Below are positions 21,801-35,462 of a DNA stretch of 64,000 nt, piece by piece. This DNA comes from Pampus argenteus. Its lineage: Eukaryota; Chordata; Actinopteri; Scombriformes; Stromateidae. The notes under the pieces are model-generated. The model saw only the letters and a list, made by a program, of their open reading frames with translations, did not search any database and was not told the DNA's origin. Within the stretch, counting starts at the first letter, position 1, and every line of letters starts with the position of its first letter. Made by a program: the position numbers and the translations under genes. The stretch lies in NCBI GenBank assembly GCA_036937835.1, contig CM072875.1, positions 16,071,001-16,135,000 of the forward strand, written 5' to 3'.

Positions 21801-24460
21801 AGATGGTTTATTTAGCAGGGCTCTACAAATATTTGGACAGGAAGTCATTGTTTAATGTACCATCTCCATACGCTTTTGGAAGGTTTGAGGTTTACTCAAC
21901 AGGTCAACAGACGTCTGGCAAATTAGTTGGATCACGGTTGCGTCAGTAACAAGAATATGGGTATATAAAAGTGGCACATGAGGGTAAAAACCACTTCGGC
22001 TTCCAGCGGATGTCTCTTAAATGATGAGATATATTGTGATTCTCGCAAAAAATAGATTTTTTTTTTCCATGCACAAGTAAAACTTGAGTTTACTTGAAGC
22101 TGAATATTGGCATTACCAGATTTAGTGGTACTATATTGTATCTGTGATTGTGAACACAGCCAAATATGTCAGACCTTTTGAGATTCACTGCAAATGAAAA
22201 GCGTAATACAAATTAAACGCAACTTTGCAGAATTATTTTCGCTCCTGTGTGCTATGAAGTCATGCTGACATACAGCATGCTGACATACACATGCTGTATG
22301 TAGAGAAAAGCACTTTCAGGACTTGACAAGTGGAATTTAAAAAGCATGTTATTTATGGAGAAATATGGTGTGTAGAAATGTAAAAGCGGGTAAGTGATTC
22401 ATAATACCAAACCCTTAAGTGCAACACACACACTAGCCGTGTCACAGAGCACTGAATTATTTGGTGTGTGTGTGTCACCATTACACACCCACAGATGTGT
22501 CACACCGACAGACAGAGTCAAGGTACATTGCAGCGCTGATCTGTGGAGCCAATGCGATAACATTGCTGCTTTTATAGAGAAGTGAATCACCAAATTTGTG
22601 ATGTGTGTGTGTGTGTGTTTTGTTGAACTTACTAGAGCCTGAATTAAACAAAATCAATTATGTGGTGGTGCATAGAGTATGTAGAGAAGCTCAGAGGCAG
22701 TTTTAATGGAAGTACGGCTACTTTAACGCGGTTAATACGGTACCGTCGGTATAAAAACCAATGACACTGCTTATGTTTTGACTGTAAAGCTGTCAGTGAG
22801 TTGCATGAAGTTAATGACACATTTAATTCCTCATTTAAAATTATACAGCACAATTAAAAAAAAAAAAAAAAAAAACATGCTTTCAGGTAAATTATGTTAT
22901 TTTCTGGCCTTATAGCACTTTCCTCTCAATACTTCTGCTTATGTGTCATTTTTTTTGCTTTTTTTTTTTTTTTTCTAACCTTTTTATGTTTTAGTATATC
23001 TTCTTGAGGAATTGTCTGTGACTCCTCAGGGTGCTAAATTATGCCAGCATGGTATACATGATTAGCTGAAGGAATGCAAGTGCATCAGGGTGTGATTCAT
23101 CCAACCTGCATCCAGTCTCTGCTCCACTGCCCCAGAGCCCGAAAGAAAGACACGTAACGCTTTCATCTGGTGTCGACGAAATTAGCCTCCATTTAAGAAA
23201 CAGCAGACTTTAACGCTGCCAGCATGAAGTAACATTTCACAATGATAGCTAAAAACATCAAACATGAGGCTACAGTACCTCTTTTTTAAATTTACTCAGA
23301 AATTGCATAGGTTCACATCAGGGATACTTAGCACTGAAATGATTAGAGGATTAATAATCTGGATGTAAGAGAGAATATTAATCAGAAAATTTGATCACTT
23401 TGAAGACTTGTTTCTTACCTAATTTATCCCATTTGTTTATTATGAACTAAATTTCTTTTGGGTTATTTTCTATGCAGGATGTTTACTTGTAATGAAATAT
23501 CTTTACATTGCTGTATTGGCACTTTATACTTAAGTAAAAGATTTAAAAATATATATATATATATCTGTGAACCACATGAGCAATTGGTTTTTCATTCGAC
23601 AGGAACAGTCATCATTTCACCTTGATGACGGGATGAGGTTTACTCAAACGGACGTAAGAACCTGTCGCCCTCAGCTCTTCAAACAGCTAGTTCAACACTG
23701 AAGTGAACTATAGCTCATCTGATCTGATGTCTATTGTGTATCAAGCGTTTCATGGTCAACAGTAATCATTGTCTGTGAAAGACTACTGTACAAGTGCCTA
23801 CAGTACAGTGTGCAGCTACCACAGAGCATCACTTTATATAAGAGCACAATCACTACTTCTTCAAGAGGCTCATTGACTGGTCTGTCAGTCATGCACACAC
23901 ACACACACACATAGCTGCAGACACATATGTGTGTGCATGAGTAAGTGTTTGAGAGTTTCAGACAGACATTCTGAGTTTTAATTACAAGTCTTCAATCTCT
24001 CTTCAATTACCTGTGAGGAGTTCATATAGGGCATTATTGAGACACAGCCTTCTTTCTTTCCCCAGACACACACACATTGACTGACTAACAGACAGTGGGA
24101 GATCAATGTACTGAACAACACAGGTAGCTCCTTTGTGTCGCTGTAGGCTGTTCAGGAAGTTGTCATTTAAAAGTTTGGTGTCTTGATCGTAAAACGTATA
24201 ATTATTGATCTTTGACCGTTCATTATTTATGTATTCCGATTGGCTTTGCTTATTTTCAGATTTTCCTCTGGTTCTTCTTAAGGAGCATCTTAATAACCCT
24301 GCATCCTCTGCAAATTTTCAACTTCCCCTTTGCACCATATCTTTATTGATGTTGCCTTCTAACCAAAGCAGAAACCTAAACCTGTGCTCTTTTTTTTTTT
24401 CTTGTAAGTATTCCCCTAGCTGTAATAGCTCTAATTAGCTCTAATTAAAACCAATCACAG
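18870..24460 (+). other. b4galt2 intron 1, second part
   Basis: No exon or recognisable element. Present are short TA runs (20891-20912, 21567-21591), a tandem GCTGACATACA-type duplication with an inverted copy near 22260-22302, A and T homopolymers at 22856-22876 and 22961-22976, and a short CA run near 23894. Confidence 0.7.
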
Positions 24461-25800
24461 TCAATTTTATTTATATAAGCATCAAATCACAAAAACAGTT
24501 GTCTCATGACACTTTTCATACAGAGCAGACCTAGACAATACTCCGATTTACAGAGACTCAACAATTCCCCCATGAGCAAGCACTTGGCGACAGTGACGAG
24601 GAAAAACTCCCCTTTAACAGGAAGAAACCTTGAGAAGAACCGGACTCTAGGTGGGCGGCCATCTGCCTTGACCGGTTGGGTTGAGAAAGACAGAGAGAGA
24701 GAGAGAGAGAGAGACAAAGAGATGCACCAGTAACAACAATAATAATAGTAGAAATATGACTACTAGTAATGACTATACTAATAACAGAAATATAATGAAT
24801 AATAATAATTTAGTGATAGTAATATTAATAATAGTAGCAGTGGGCTTTAAGCAGGTCCATGGCTTGATTGAAGATCAATGCCACACCAATCCTGATCCAC
24901 AACCCATCATCAAATAATCATCCTTCCACTACGCGACATATAGCAGAACGGTTGCTAAGCAACACACATATGCAGTGAAAAGCACAGGGCTAATCAAACG
25001 TGCTTAAAGGTTGAAGTGACTATTAACATTTTATCTGTTTATCGCTGTTAATTGTGCAATTGTTAAAGTACTGTGTTCAATTATCAATTGAACTCCCAGT
25101 AAATAAAAAAATCCCAACAAAATTTGACATTATGAAACTATTCCTTTGGCGCAGTAATATGTTATGATATGGTCACAGGTGTGAGTTTGTAATATATTTT
25201 GAAATGGGTTTGTAGGCGGCGCAGCCAATGGTGATTTAGGACCAGCACTATTCATTTTATAATCTGGATTATAAAGTGCAGAGAAGCTAATATAGGAGAA
25301 TATGATCTCTTTCCTTGTTCTTGTCTGAACATGTGCAGCAACATTCTGGGCCAGCTGGAGAGTCTTTAGACAGTTATTGGGCCTGATAATAAAGAATTGC
25401 AATAATTATGCCTGGAAGTTAAAAAAAAACATGGATTTGTTTTTTCTGCATCTTTTTGAGAAAAGATGTGCCTGATTTTAGCAATGTTGCATGGGTGAAA
25501 AAGGCAGTAAGAGCATATCCTGATAACAAAGATAACTCCCAGATTCTGGTGCTGCAGGCCAAAGTAATGGCATCCAGAGTAGCTCTATCATTAGATAGGG
25601 TGTTTTAAGGTGTTCATGGCACTATAACTTCAGTTTGTCTGAGTTTAGTAGGAGAAAATTGCAGGTTATTCTCGGAAGTTTAATTTACTGGTTGGTTTCA
25701 TTTGGCTTTATTGATAAATATAATGTTGTATCATCTGCATAACAATGAAAAGTGTTTCCTATATAATATTGCCTAAAGGAAACATTACAGCTACTTTAAA
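24461..25800 (-). mobile_element. 5'-truncated L2/CR1-like LINE
   Basis: Read on the - strand, this holds the end of a non-LTR reverse transcriptase and its 3' UTR. The RT motif C reads HCYADDTTLYLSIKPNETNQ (25747-25688, YADD at 25741-25730). After decayed sequence comes NNCLKTLQLAQNVAAHVQTR (from about 25381), a conserved C-terminal segment of fish LINEs of this type. The 3' part (24683-24461) matches a familiar fish LINE 3' UTR containing TTTCTTCCTGTTAAAGGGGA and ending ATATAAATAAAATTGACTG. Upstream RT, endonuclease and ORF1 are absent. Stops and frame changes make it inactive. A GA run and ATA-rich insert lie at 24690-24830. Confidence 0.85.
24690..24715. repeat. (GA)n microsatellite inside LINE
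   Basis: AGAGAG run (CT on the element's own strand) within the LINE 3' UTR, where related copies also carry one. Confidence 0.85.
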
Positions 25801-26719
25801 TAATTGTGGTACAGTACTTAATTAAAGTCTAAATATATATCAGGTTTCACAGTTGTTTCTAAGGTTTATGTGTTTCAGGATAAATCGGTTACCGGGTGAG
25901 AGCAGGAGGTGATGAAGTCTGGTTATATCCAGTAATTACTCAAAAAGCAAAGTGGGGAAAAAAACAGAAGTTCAAGAAATAACTACTAAAAAATAGATGT
26001 ACAGTTTGGGCAAATGTCACAAAATAAGCAAAGTTATGTTTATTATATTTCAGTGTACACTGCAGTTGGAGTCCGAGCAATTACTGCTGGGTGAATCTCA
26101 TTAGTAAATCTCTCACTAATTTGATAAACACCTATTTAGTATTTTAAGAGGGGTAGCACTCACCAAGCAGATGAACAAAAAATGCCCGAAGCCAGTTGCA
26201 CCATGAACAGAGAAATAGAAATAGGAAGGAGATGATTAGTGATTTTACAAAATGGAGATGATAACTCGTATGATTAGATGGAAAAAAAGAGCAGGAAAAA
26301 AACAGACATTATACGCTGAGAATTGTGGGTACCCATATATAGTTATATACTCAAGATCCTATTATATGAGATTCTATTATATGGGAAAGATGAAAGGAAA
26401 GAAGAAGTACAAAATGCAGGCTGGGTAAATTTGAGGATTTCTAGACATTGGACATTGATAAAGCAAGAAAATAATCAGTTTTTTATTTTGTGGGATGCAG
26501 TGTGAAGAGGAGCGAATGACACTGTGATTTAGTTCTGTCGCTTTGTGTATAATAACAACTATTAAATAGATTTGAGCTGTCCGAAAAAAACGATTATAGT
26601 TGAGCAAAAAAAACCAGACATTAGCAGGCATATTTTCAGTGAAATAATGACACTAATTATCTATTTCCATCAGGTATATTTGACATTTGTAAGAGCTGTC
26701 ACTTAATGGGGGTGTGTGT

Positions 26720-26747
26720 GGGGGGGGGGGGGGGGGGGGGGGGGGGG
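26720..26747. repeat. G28 homopolymer
   Basis: Twenty-eight consecutive G residues, preceded by GGGGGTGTGTGTG. It could form stacked G-quadruplexes. Length is unreliable in most sequencing methods. Confidence 0.9.
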
Positions 26748-27337
26748 TGGCAGAAATTGTCATGAACTAATCAATACAATAGCTAAAACATATGCGCTCA
26801 TACTCATCTCAACATATGACATCTGATCTCCTAACGGGGGGGGGGAATTAAAACCGCCTCTGCCCTTCACGCTCCACTTTGGAAAGACGATATGCGTCGG
26901 GTGCATTTCATCATAATGACATCATCTGACCGAGCTTCACATCAATGTGTCGGGAGTCAATTAGAGTTCACATAACCAACCAATAATCACTGAGATAAAA
27001 TCAGGAGTACAAACCCAGTTAGTGAGTTTAGTGTTGCACACACACCGGTCCTGGATCCTTTGATCAGTAGTCTGTCATGTCATTAGAGCCGTCACGTCTC
27101 ATATTTCCTCTTTGTGTTACATTTAAAAATGACCGTGGGTCTGCATATAAATGCCATTGGTTTTTATCTCACCCTTCTTAAATATCTGTAATGTAGTGTG
27201 GCTGTAACTCACACTGTCAGCTGTCAGAAAATCGCTAGCTGGAGAGATTGCATCCCAACTGTCTCTTAAACCCTCTTATGCCTTCTGTCCCCCTGCCGGC
27301 AAAATTCAGTTTCACTCCCGCGGCGCCACATGCCTTG

Positions 27338-27365
27338 TTTATTTATTTATTTATTTATTTATTTT
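27338..27365. repeat. (TTTA)6 microsatellite
   Basis: Six to seven TTTA units just downstream of a small CpG-rich patch (CCCGCGGCGCC at 27317-27327). Confidence 0.9.
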
Positions 27366-27479
27366 GTAAAGCCTTCATGCTCCCTGTGGATGATCAGCCA
27401 CAGTTGCTTGACAGTTGCCTCTGACATGTGCAACATTGTTTAATCTGAAATTAGCCCGTAACATCCTTGACAGCCGGGG

Positions 27480-27480
27480 G

Positions 27481-27521
<41 letters not shown>
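27480..27521. repeat. (TTG)14 microsatellite
   Basis: Fourteen uninterrupted trinucleotide units. The apparent protein made of Leu residues here is translated repeat. Confidence 0.97.
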
Positions 27522-27522
<1 letters not shown>

Positions 27523-28655
27523 TCAGTATCAGGAGCAGAACAGGCTTGTGTACAAGCAAGTCTGGTCAGCCTGGCATTTGACTTGATTAGAACTGATGAA
27601 GCTTAACGTGTGTGTGTGTTGGTAATAGCATCTTAAAGATTTGGATGACAGCAACATTTAAGATTAATGTCATTGGAATTTATTGATCATTTTTTATTAA
27701 TCATCACATTGTAGAAATCTTCTGCGATCATATTTCAAGGTGTATGATTTGTATTTTTAGAGCCTGATTGGAAAATGCATGTATTTGCATGCACATTATT
27801 CAAATGTATATTATATGTAAGCTACTGCTGTTCAGATATGAATTACACAAAGGACACAATCAAGTTGGTTTTTTTTAGCACATCTTTTTATTTGCATAAT
27901 AAAAGTCAGCACCTCTCTTTCTCTGCCCTTTTCCATTAGTTTTATTTGTCTGCCGAGACACTGCTCCTAAATTAATTTCAGATAAGAAACGCACACAAAT
28001 ATTAAATTTAAAAACTTGCATTGTAAAAGAAAGAAAAGCCTTATATCATCTCACATCACACCCAGTTTGATGCAGCACCTGTTGCTTGGATTGTTACCCG
28101 AGGAATCAGCGATGTTTAAGCAACGTGGTTTTTTCAAATTATCTGTCCAAAGATAGCACAGCTCATTGATTAAGACCTAATTTATGTATAAACTCTAGAT
28201 GCACTGGACATCTGTTAAACTAAGCACATTTGAAGGATCTGTTGGCACCCTCCAAGACAGCCTGTTAGGGCCGTCTCTTTTGACGATCCCTTTCAAATTC
28301 AGATGACATTTTTGGATGAGATGAGTGTATGTTAATGTCAGTCAAAGGAATAAAGTGGGTGAGGAAACGTGTCTCTAAGCAATAGATTGATTTGGTGGCG
28401 TTATTACTCCTTTTTAATGTTATCTTATTTGATGTCTTCAGTGTTTATTTAACTGGGATTAATTCATTTTAAACGACAAACATTTCAGGACTGGAAAATT
28501 CAAAAAATGGATACCAAAACAAATAATAAACACTGGCGACTATTTGAATTATCTGACAAGAGAAAAACAGGCTCGCGAAAGCAAATGGTGATTCTGGGAA
28601 TTCATCAAGCAAATTAATTATTGACAGAAAATGTGCAAACTGTCATATTCAGATG

Positions 28656-28694
28656 CACACACACACACACACACACACACACGCGCACACACAC
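28656..28694. repeat. (CA)n microsatellite
   Basis: CA array with a GCGC interruption near its right end. Confidence 0.95.
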
Positions 28695-28853
28695 TCCTTT
28701 TGTTTGTTTTATTCAAACATTTGGTACAAAGTGCTGGTTTGTGTTTGCCCACACATTTGTTTGAGCACCAAATGCTGCAAAACAATATTTTGGGTAAACA
28801 GTCCTCTTCCCATTACCTTCATCCAAATCAAAGTCAAAAAGAGATTTTAAAAA

Positions 28854-28896
28854 GACACACACATGCACACACACACACACACACATACATACACAC
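28854..28896. repeat. Imperfect (CA)n array
   Basis: CA array interrupted by ATGC and by ATACATACACAC, 160 nt from the array at 28656. Confidence 0.9.
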
Positions 28897-31800
28897 AATG
28901 CTGCTGCTCTGTGTCTTGTAGCTGTATATTTCCAGAGCTTGTTTATTTCATGTGCAGCTCACCAGTCATGAATTATATTATTATTATTTAAGTTGCTTTA
29001 CCAGTGTAAAGTTACTTTAGTATTACCAGTTAATCTTCTACAGTAAGTCGGTCAATCACTTCTGCTCCTGTCACCACTTTACTAGAATCAACATCATCAC
29101 TTAATGCATCCAGGACTTTGACTTCTTTTCAGCAACTTATTGACTGAATATGTTTTCTTTCGTAGGTTTTTGTATTGAACGTGTATCTTTCCAACGGCAA
29201 ATATCTGTATGTTGTTGTTTTCGTTTTTTTCATTACTACAGCTATTTGTGCGTATTTCAAATTCATCCCATTGATTAAATTTTAGATTCCGCAGCTTATT
29301 AATAATTCATTCTTGCGATCAGTCAATAATGTTCACATATCATATCATCTTGTACAGAACATGCACAATAAACATAAAGAGCGTTTTGTGTTTTCTAAAA
29401 TACTGTTTTACATAAAAAAAATGTCAATGCAGCTTTTTTTTAGTGTTAAACCAACCAGTGTGAGCATACATGTATATATTTAAAGGTAAAAACACAATAG
29501 TGAGACATCAACAATGAGCAACTTGACAAGTCGTACATTTTAAGAAACGTTGACGTTGCAGACGTTGCCACACTGTCTCCTCCTCGGCTCTTCATTGCTC
29601 TTCAAAAAGTCCTTCAGCCGCTTTGTCACTTGAGCCTAAAAGTGTCGTTTTTGGGCTTTTAGGACCCAGGAGATTTGTCTTCATGCTCAGAGTTAGACCC
29701 GCTCACGGTGGTTTGTTGTAACTGTCGTAATGGAAAAATCATAATCAAAAGACCACTGTTGCAGGAATAAACTCACTGACGCTTTCAGATATTCTTAATT
29801 TACAGTATATTGCTTGGCAACAATTTACCGGGTGCCATATTTCTCCGCTGTTGTCATGGTGTTTTTAGTGGTTTTCACATATGGCCAGGTCTGCATTGTT
29901 CTGCGGTGTGGGCAGGAAGCAGAAGCTTAAGTGGTGATTTCTCACCTCGTCCTACGTTTCTCATTGTGCTCTATATCTCTTCCTATTGACAGAAGGGGCT
30001 GGACAGATTTAGCTTTGCACATAATTCAGTTGGTATTAGATCTGACAAACAACACATTGTCATTTTTTACTTTTTTTTTTTTCTATTCTTGGCTATAGTT
30101 TTTTACCTACAGACATGGTTTTAATCTTTTAATAACACCTCCTGTGAGATTCTACCTAATATATCTCTAAATAGAAATGCAAAGACATGTGAAACGTTGT
30201 ACATGAGCATGTTTGGAGACTGAGCAGTGCTGGCTCCAAACTAAATGGCTCCGAGTTTGGTTTATTTCAATAGCTGTTTTGCAGACTATATAAAAAAGAT
30301 CCAGTATGATACATGTACCTGTATTTAGGTCACTGCTTTGAACCTTCAATGTCTTTATCTTTCCCACACTTTTTTTTTTTCTCCACACACTCATGAGCAC
30401 ATATGCTGCACGAATGCAAAAGCATGCATACACTTTCATATGTATTGGGTCCATGCCACAGGGGATAAAACTCCCCGGGAACCTCCCCGAGCAATCAGTA
30501 GTAGCAATCACCAACGGCAGCCTAGAAGAGGGAAGGCAGAGTGAAAGAGTAGAAGCATCTCGGCCGCAGTTTAAAAACCGTCTGTTGCATTTTATAGCTC
30601 CTTAACCAGACTTTCTGTATCGCTTGTGACTCTGCAGCAACAACAGAAAACTTCAAAGAATTCTGTTCATGATGTTCGGTAAGGTGTAACGAGATGTCAC
30701 CGGGCAAAAACTAAGAGGGGAAGTTAACGAGAAGAGTAATTAAGTTATAAAATCTGAATTTAGGATGCAGAAGGAAGGAAGGAATAGATAGACTTTTGGG
30801 GGATTTGTCCACACTCCAAAACTGTCCGGTTTGGAATTGATCCTTCTTTCCTCTGCCCCAGTGAAGCAGAGATACAGGATCAGCCTCGCAGCCTTTGCAC
30901 TGGGACACTCAGAGCCATCTGTGTGTTCAGCACTGGTTCAGCACTCTGTCAGAGGCTGCATAATCATAATGTGTGCGCTGGTGTATTGTGTTGGTGTGCA
31001 TTCTCAAGTCCTCACAGGTTTTGAATTTGTCCTTTCGCCACATGCTTCACATTTAATATCAAATGATTCATCTCTTAGTACTAGTTACTGCTAAGAAATG
31101 AGGAGGAGGCATGTTTACAGTTTTGGTTTTCATTCAAAAAAAAAAAAAAAAGGTCAAGGTTTGCTTTACTTGCAGAGCCAAGACTCTGACATATGTTGAA
31201 TTATTTTGATCTAAGAAAACAGTTTTAAATGTGTGGAGAAAGTTCATAAAGATACTTCACTAAGTATTAATTAGGGTCAGCCTCTAGCTCACAGGCGAGA
31301 GCAGCCTTTGCCGGAGGAAATGGGTGAGGGTGCGAGGAAGGGAAACGGAAAGTAGGAAAGATGACCAGGGAAGGGTGGATGTGAGCCAAAGAGGCATTCA
31401 ACATTTAAGAGAAACAAAACAGTCAAATGATGGTAGCATCGTGAAAGACAAACTGTAGTTGGTCTTTTTTTTAATGCTTTCATGTACTCGTGTCTTTGGC
31501 AGTTCATTGTCACATTAATGACCAACCAAAGCCAATAACCAAAATATATAAATATATGGTTGATTAATTTATACCTGATGGCATTAGATAGAATAGAGGA
31601 TGACAACTTGGCTCTCGCTAATTAAATTTTTTCAGTAATTTCATAACGGCTTCAGTCGCTCTTCTAGTTGCTGATGTCTGATGTGTTGAACGCGAGCTGG
31701 TTGTTTGTGAGGTGAAAACTGTACCAACGTGTTTAGGTTATTCAACAAGACCTTTCTGTAGCTGCGTGCTGTAGAGGCAATCGCTCTTACCGGTGCGGTT

Positions 31801-32560
31801 AATGGAGTTAAATGATTTGAGAATTGGTCGGAGATTAAATTTGGAGTCGTTGTCATCACTCTTGTGTTGTACACGAGCATCAACAGCGCACAGGTCTTAC
31901 AAGTTATAAAGTTATTCCATCTTTATTAGCTGCTGACACAAATTTATGAGTTACAGATAAGGAAGAAATGTGGCTTTTCATTCCTGTCAAGAAAATGAAT
32001 TAATTTATGATCTCTCAATCGTTTGAATGTTAAACAGGAGGAAATAATGAATTGATTAAAGATATTACCTCGCATTTCTACTCATTTCACCGTGTGGTTT
32101 TCTAGAAAAGTAGTCGTGCTCGCTGTGCGAATATTCCTCTCAGGATTCACGCATGTTGACACCCTGCTATTATACAAGGATGAGTGTCTGACATGTTAAT
32201 TAGTAATAAAATCATTATCTCCTCAAAAGGTATCTTGGAAAACACTACAGACCAGGTGCACTGTTGAGAGTGGGCACAGTGGGTTCATTGGTACATGGAA
32301 GAGGAGGAGGAACAATAAATGAATTGGTTGATTAATAGTACTGAACGCATCATAATACATGATGAGAATACATATATTACAACACATATGGTAAAGTATG
32401 CTTTTGCAGAATGACAAAAAAGTATACTGGCACTACATGTATGTCACAGTGCAGGTTACCAGCCCAAAAAAAAACATCTGAAGTCACAAGATAATTAACG
32501 ATGGAAAAAAAAAGAAGGAGGTTGTTTGGTTAAACTACTGTATGAATAAGGAATTTACCA

Positions 32561-33062
32561 AATTGGCCCAAATACAAGGTGACCCTGATTATAAGATGAC
32601 CACACAGTATAGTCAAATACTCACACACTCTCGCTGTCAGGTTCTCGGAAGCTGTTAAAATAATTTTATCTGGCAGTTAGTATTTTTTATTTTTTGTAAA
32701 CTGTTTGTCTTTTTGAGCTCCTCATCATCTGTGACAGTGCTAACTGTCATCTTGACAGATTCAGCCTGCGGTCCATGTCAGCAGTAAAGACGTTGAGAGA
32801 TGCTTTGGACTTGTGTCTCCTCCTTCCACTCGTTTCCTCCGCGGTAGAAAAACACATTACACAAGCCAAACTCCTGCAAGTTAAATTGAGTGAACATTGA
32901 GACTACAAACAACCTGTAATAGTTTCTTGAGTGGTTTTTTCACCCGTACTTTATCTGTTCAAATATAATATCTGATGTTGTCAACATATAAATGTTTAGA
33001 CCTCAAATATAAGACAAACTGTACATTTTTAACCACAATTGCCAGAATATGACATTGTCCTG
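32561..33062. mobile_element. Decayed DNA-transposon-like repeat with direct-repeat ends
   Basis: The left end, AATTGGCCCAAATACAAGG then TGACCCTG (32561-32587), and the right end, AATTGCCAGAATATGACATT then GTCCTG (33037-33062), are diverged direct copies. A further related word, CTCAAATATAAGACAAAC, lies at 33002-33019, and GATTATAAGATGACCAC follows the left end. Repeated ATATAAGACGACC-like words are typical of an abundant fish repeat I recall. Interior coding is not recognisable. Confidence 0.5.
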
Positions 33063-33109
33063 TATTTGTGCCTATATGTTACGTCTTATTTTTCCCCACA
33101 TCTACACTG

Positions 33110-33158
33110 CATCCATCCATCCATCCACCCATCCATCCATCCACCCATCCATCCATCA
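33110..33158. repeat. (CATC)n tetranucleotide array
   Basis: About 12 units of CATC with periodic CACC variants every fourth unit or so. Confidence 0.95.
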
Positions 33159-34889
33159 ATCATCTATGAAGTATCTGGGCGTCCACCATGTAGCATATCA
33201 ACTCTCACACAGCTCAGACTATGCTAATGTGGCACTTGTGCTGACATAAACAGTCTGTTTTCTGTTTGCATGGCTTAGCAGACAAAGAGTGATGCCCCTT
33301 TACCAACCTCACACGTGCCCGGCATCTGTTTTCCTCAATCCTCCAGCTCTGGTTTTTGTAGTTTGTTTTTGCATCAGTGATTACATTTCCAGCCTGTATG
33401 CAGATGTTGTATATGAAGAGATGTTTTTTTTTGTTGTGCTTTTTTTTTCTTACAGCTGCAGAAATCTGAAGAAGTTTGTCTAAAAGCTCTTGACCTGCAA
33501 CAACCTCCATCAAGTTGTATTTTTTTATATTGCACTACAGAGCTGACAGCCACCCCCATTAAAGATGAAACCACATTGTTGAAAATGCCTTATGGCAAGC
33601 CAGAAATACTGTACAGCAGTAAAATCTTTTGCTTTTAGGTTGCTACAGGACACAAACAGAATGATTAAGAGTATTTTAGCAGCAGCAGCAGGCTGACATT
33701 TGAATATCAGCCCCATAACACCTGTGTCAGCAAATGTCTGGCAAATAAATCACATTCAAAATGTTCCTTCTTATTGCTTTCATGCAGCTGCCTGACATAT
33801 TTTATACAACCATGGAGCGACTTGTTTTTTGTTTTTTTTTCCTAGTTGACCAATCCTCTGCTTTGGCGTAATGAGCAAAATATACTGCAATACAAACAAT
33901 ATAATTATCTCAATATTACACTTGCTTGTGTTTTGAGTTTTTTCATATCGCTTCAATTTATGGAGTGCTCCTGGCTCGCTAAATTAATGGCTTCCCCCTG
34001 AAATTGGACTCGAATTTATTCTGAAAGCTTCACATGAAAATTTCACGTCTATTCCAATCTTGCCGAGTCAGTCTATCCGTCAGTCGTCTAAACAGCCAGC
34101 GCCGCATTGTATCGCCTCGTAAGGCTGTGTGCATTTACTGAAAATAGTGTTGGTGAGAAGAAAATAACAGAAACAATATTAATAATTCATCAAAATCATG
34201 AGACGGGGGAAAAAAAAAAGAAGAAACAAGAGGAGATAAGTCCCAGATAAACAAACCCTCACACTGCGTATCTGAATACAGTTTTTGTGCAAACAAGAGA
34301 GGCCTGAGACCTGCAGGCTTTGTAGTCGATGAGAGGAGCATCTGTAGCTCACAGCGCAGGGGGCAGAGAGAGATCGGTTTATCACGAGATGTGCTGGTAT
34401 TGGGATTGTTCTCCTCCCTCCTCTTCTCTCTCTTTTTCTTTTTTTTTTCTCACAATGCAGCACAATGGTGATGAATATTTTTGACTTCCAAATATATTCA
34501 CAGTGATTTCTTGCTTGATACAGGTCGTTTTTTTTTTCTCGTTTCATCTCGTTGTTTTGGTTTTACCATCCGCAACTCCGTGTCTGTTGGATATAAACTG
34601 TGAGCTTAATATGTCAGTGTTGTGTTCACTGTAAAAACATTTAATATGCAGAAAATCTCAAGAAGCATTATATGCCCCCTTTAAGGAAAGATCGTCTTAG
34701 TTAAATATTTAAAAAAAAAAAGTCAAAATTGATGTGAAGCACTTCCTGAAAAAAATGTTTCCAGTGATTATAATCCAGGCAGCAATTACATTTTCATTTG
34801 GCAAAAATACTAGTATATAAACCCAGTAGAGCTGCAAGATTTTCTCAAGATTAAACCTTGACATTTCTTTAAAGAGGAGCCATAGGGTG

Positions 34890-34891
<2 letters not shown>

Positions 34892-34922
<31 letters not shown>
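34892..34922. repeat. (CA)15 microsatellite
   Basis: Uninterrupted CA run. Confidence 0.95.
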
Positions 34923-34924
<2 letters not shown>

Positions 34925-35325
34925 CACATCGCGTGTCTGCATCATGTTTGTTTGGCAGATGTGAAATGACACCCGTCCACACCACAGCACAGGAGTCGTG
35001 CTGACAGAAGAAGTATTCATCATTGCCACTTATCTGGAGAGTTAAACGCTCATTGACGCTGGGATACGGGGTGATGGCCTAACCTGATTGATTTCACTTG
35101 TGTCAAGGTGCCATTGGTGTGTGGGCTTATGTAGAAAAACAACCTTTGGCCTGTTTATACGTTGACCCTGTTCTGACAGGTTCACTGGATGAGTGACATC
35201 ATACCAACTGTGTTAGCTGCAGCAAAGCTCGCTCAGGCTTCCAGAGAAGTGAGAGGATGAAGGAAAGCAGAGAGGAGGCAGAAAGATCAGATTACCTTGA
35301 GAGATGCTGATGATCTCCTCTCCTC

Positions 35326-35362
35326 TCTTTTTCTCTCTCTCTCTGTCTCTCTCTCTCTCTCT
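35326..35362. repeat. (CT)n microsatellite
   Basis: CT-rich array with one GTCT interruption. Confidence 0.9.
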
Positions 35363-35462
35363 TTATCTCTGCATGGCTGGAAATGAAAGAGCATGTTGAA
35401 CAGGGAGGAGAGGACAGCTGCTGATGGAGAGGAAACAAAAGAAGTGTTTTGTCCTTGCTCTC

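Larger units (their letters stand above)
25801..32560 (+). other. b4galt2 intron 1, third part
   Basis: No exon is supported. It holds a 28-nt G homopolymer (26720-26747), TTTA, TTG and CA arrays (27338, 27480, 28656, 28854) and A/T runs. Unremarkable otherwise; conserved noncoding elements cannot be judged from one sequence. Confidence 0.7.
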
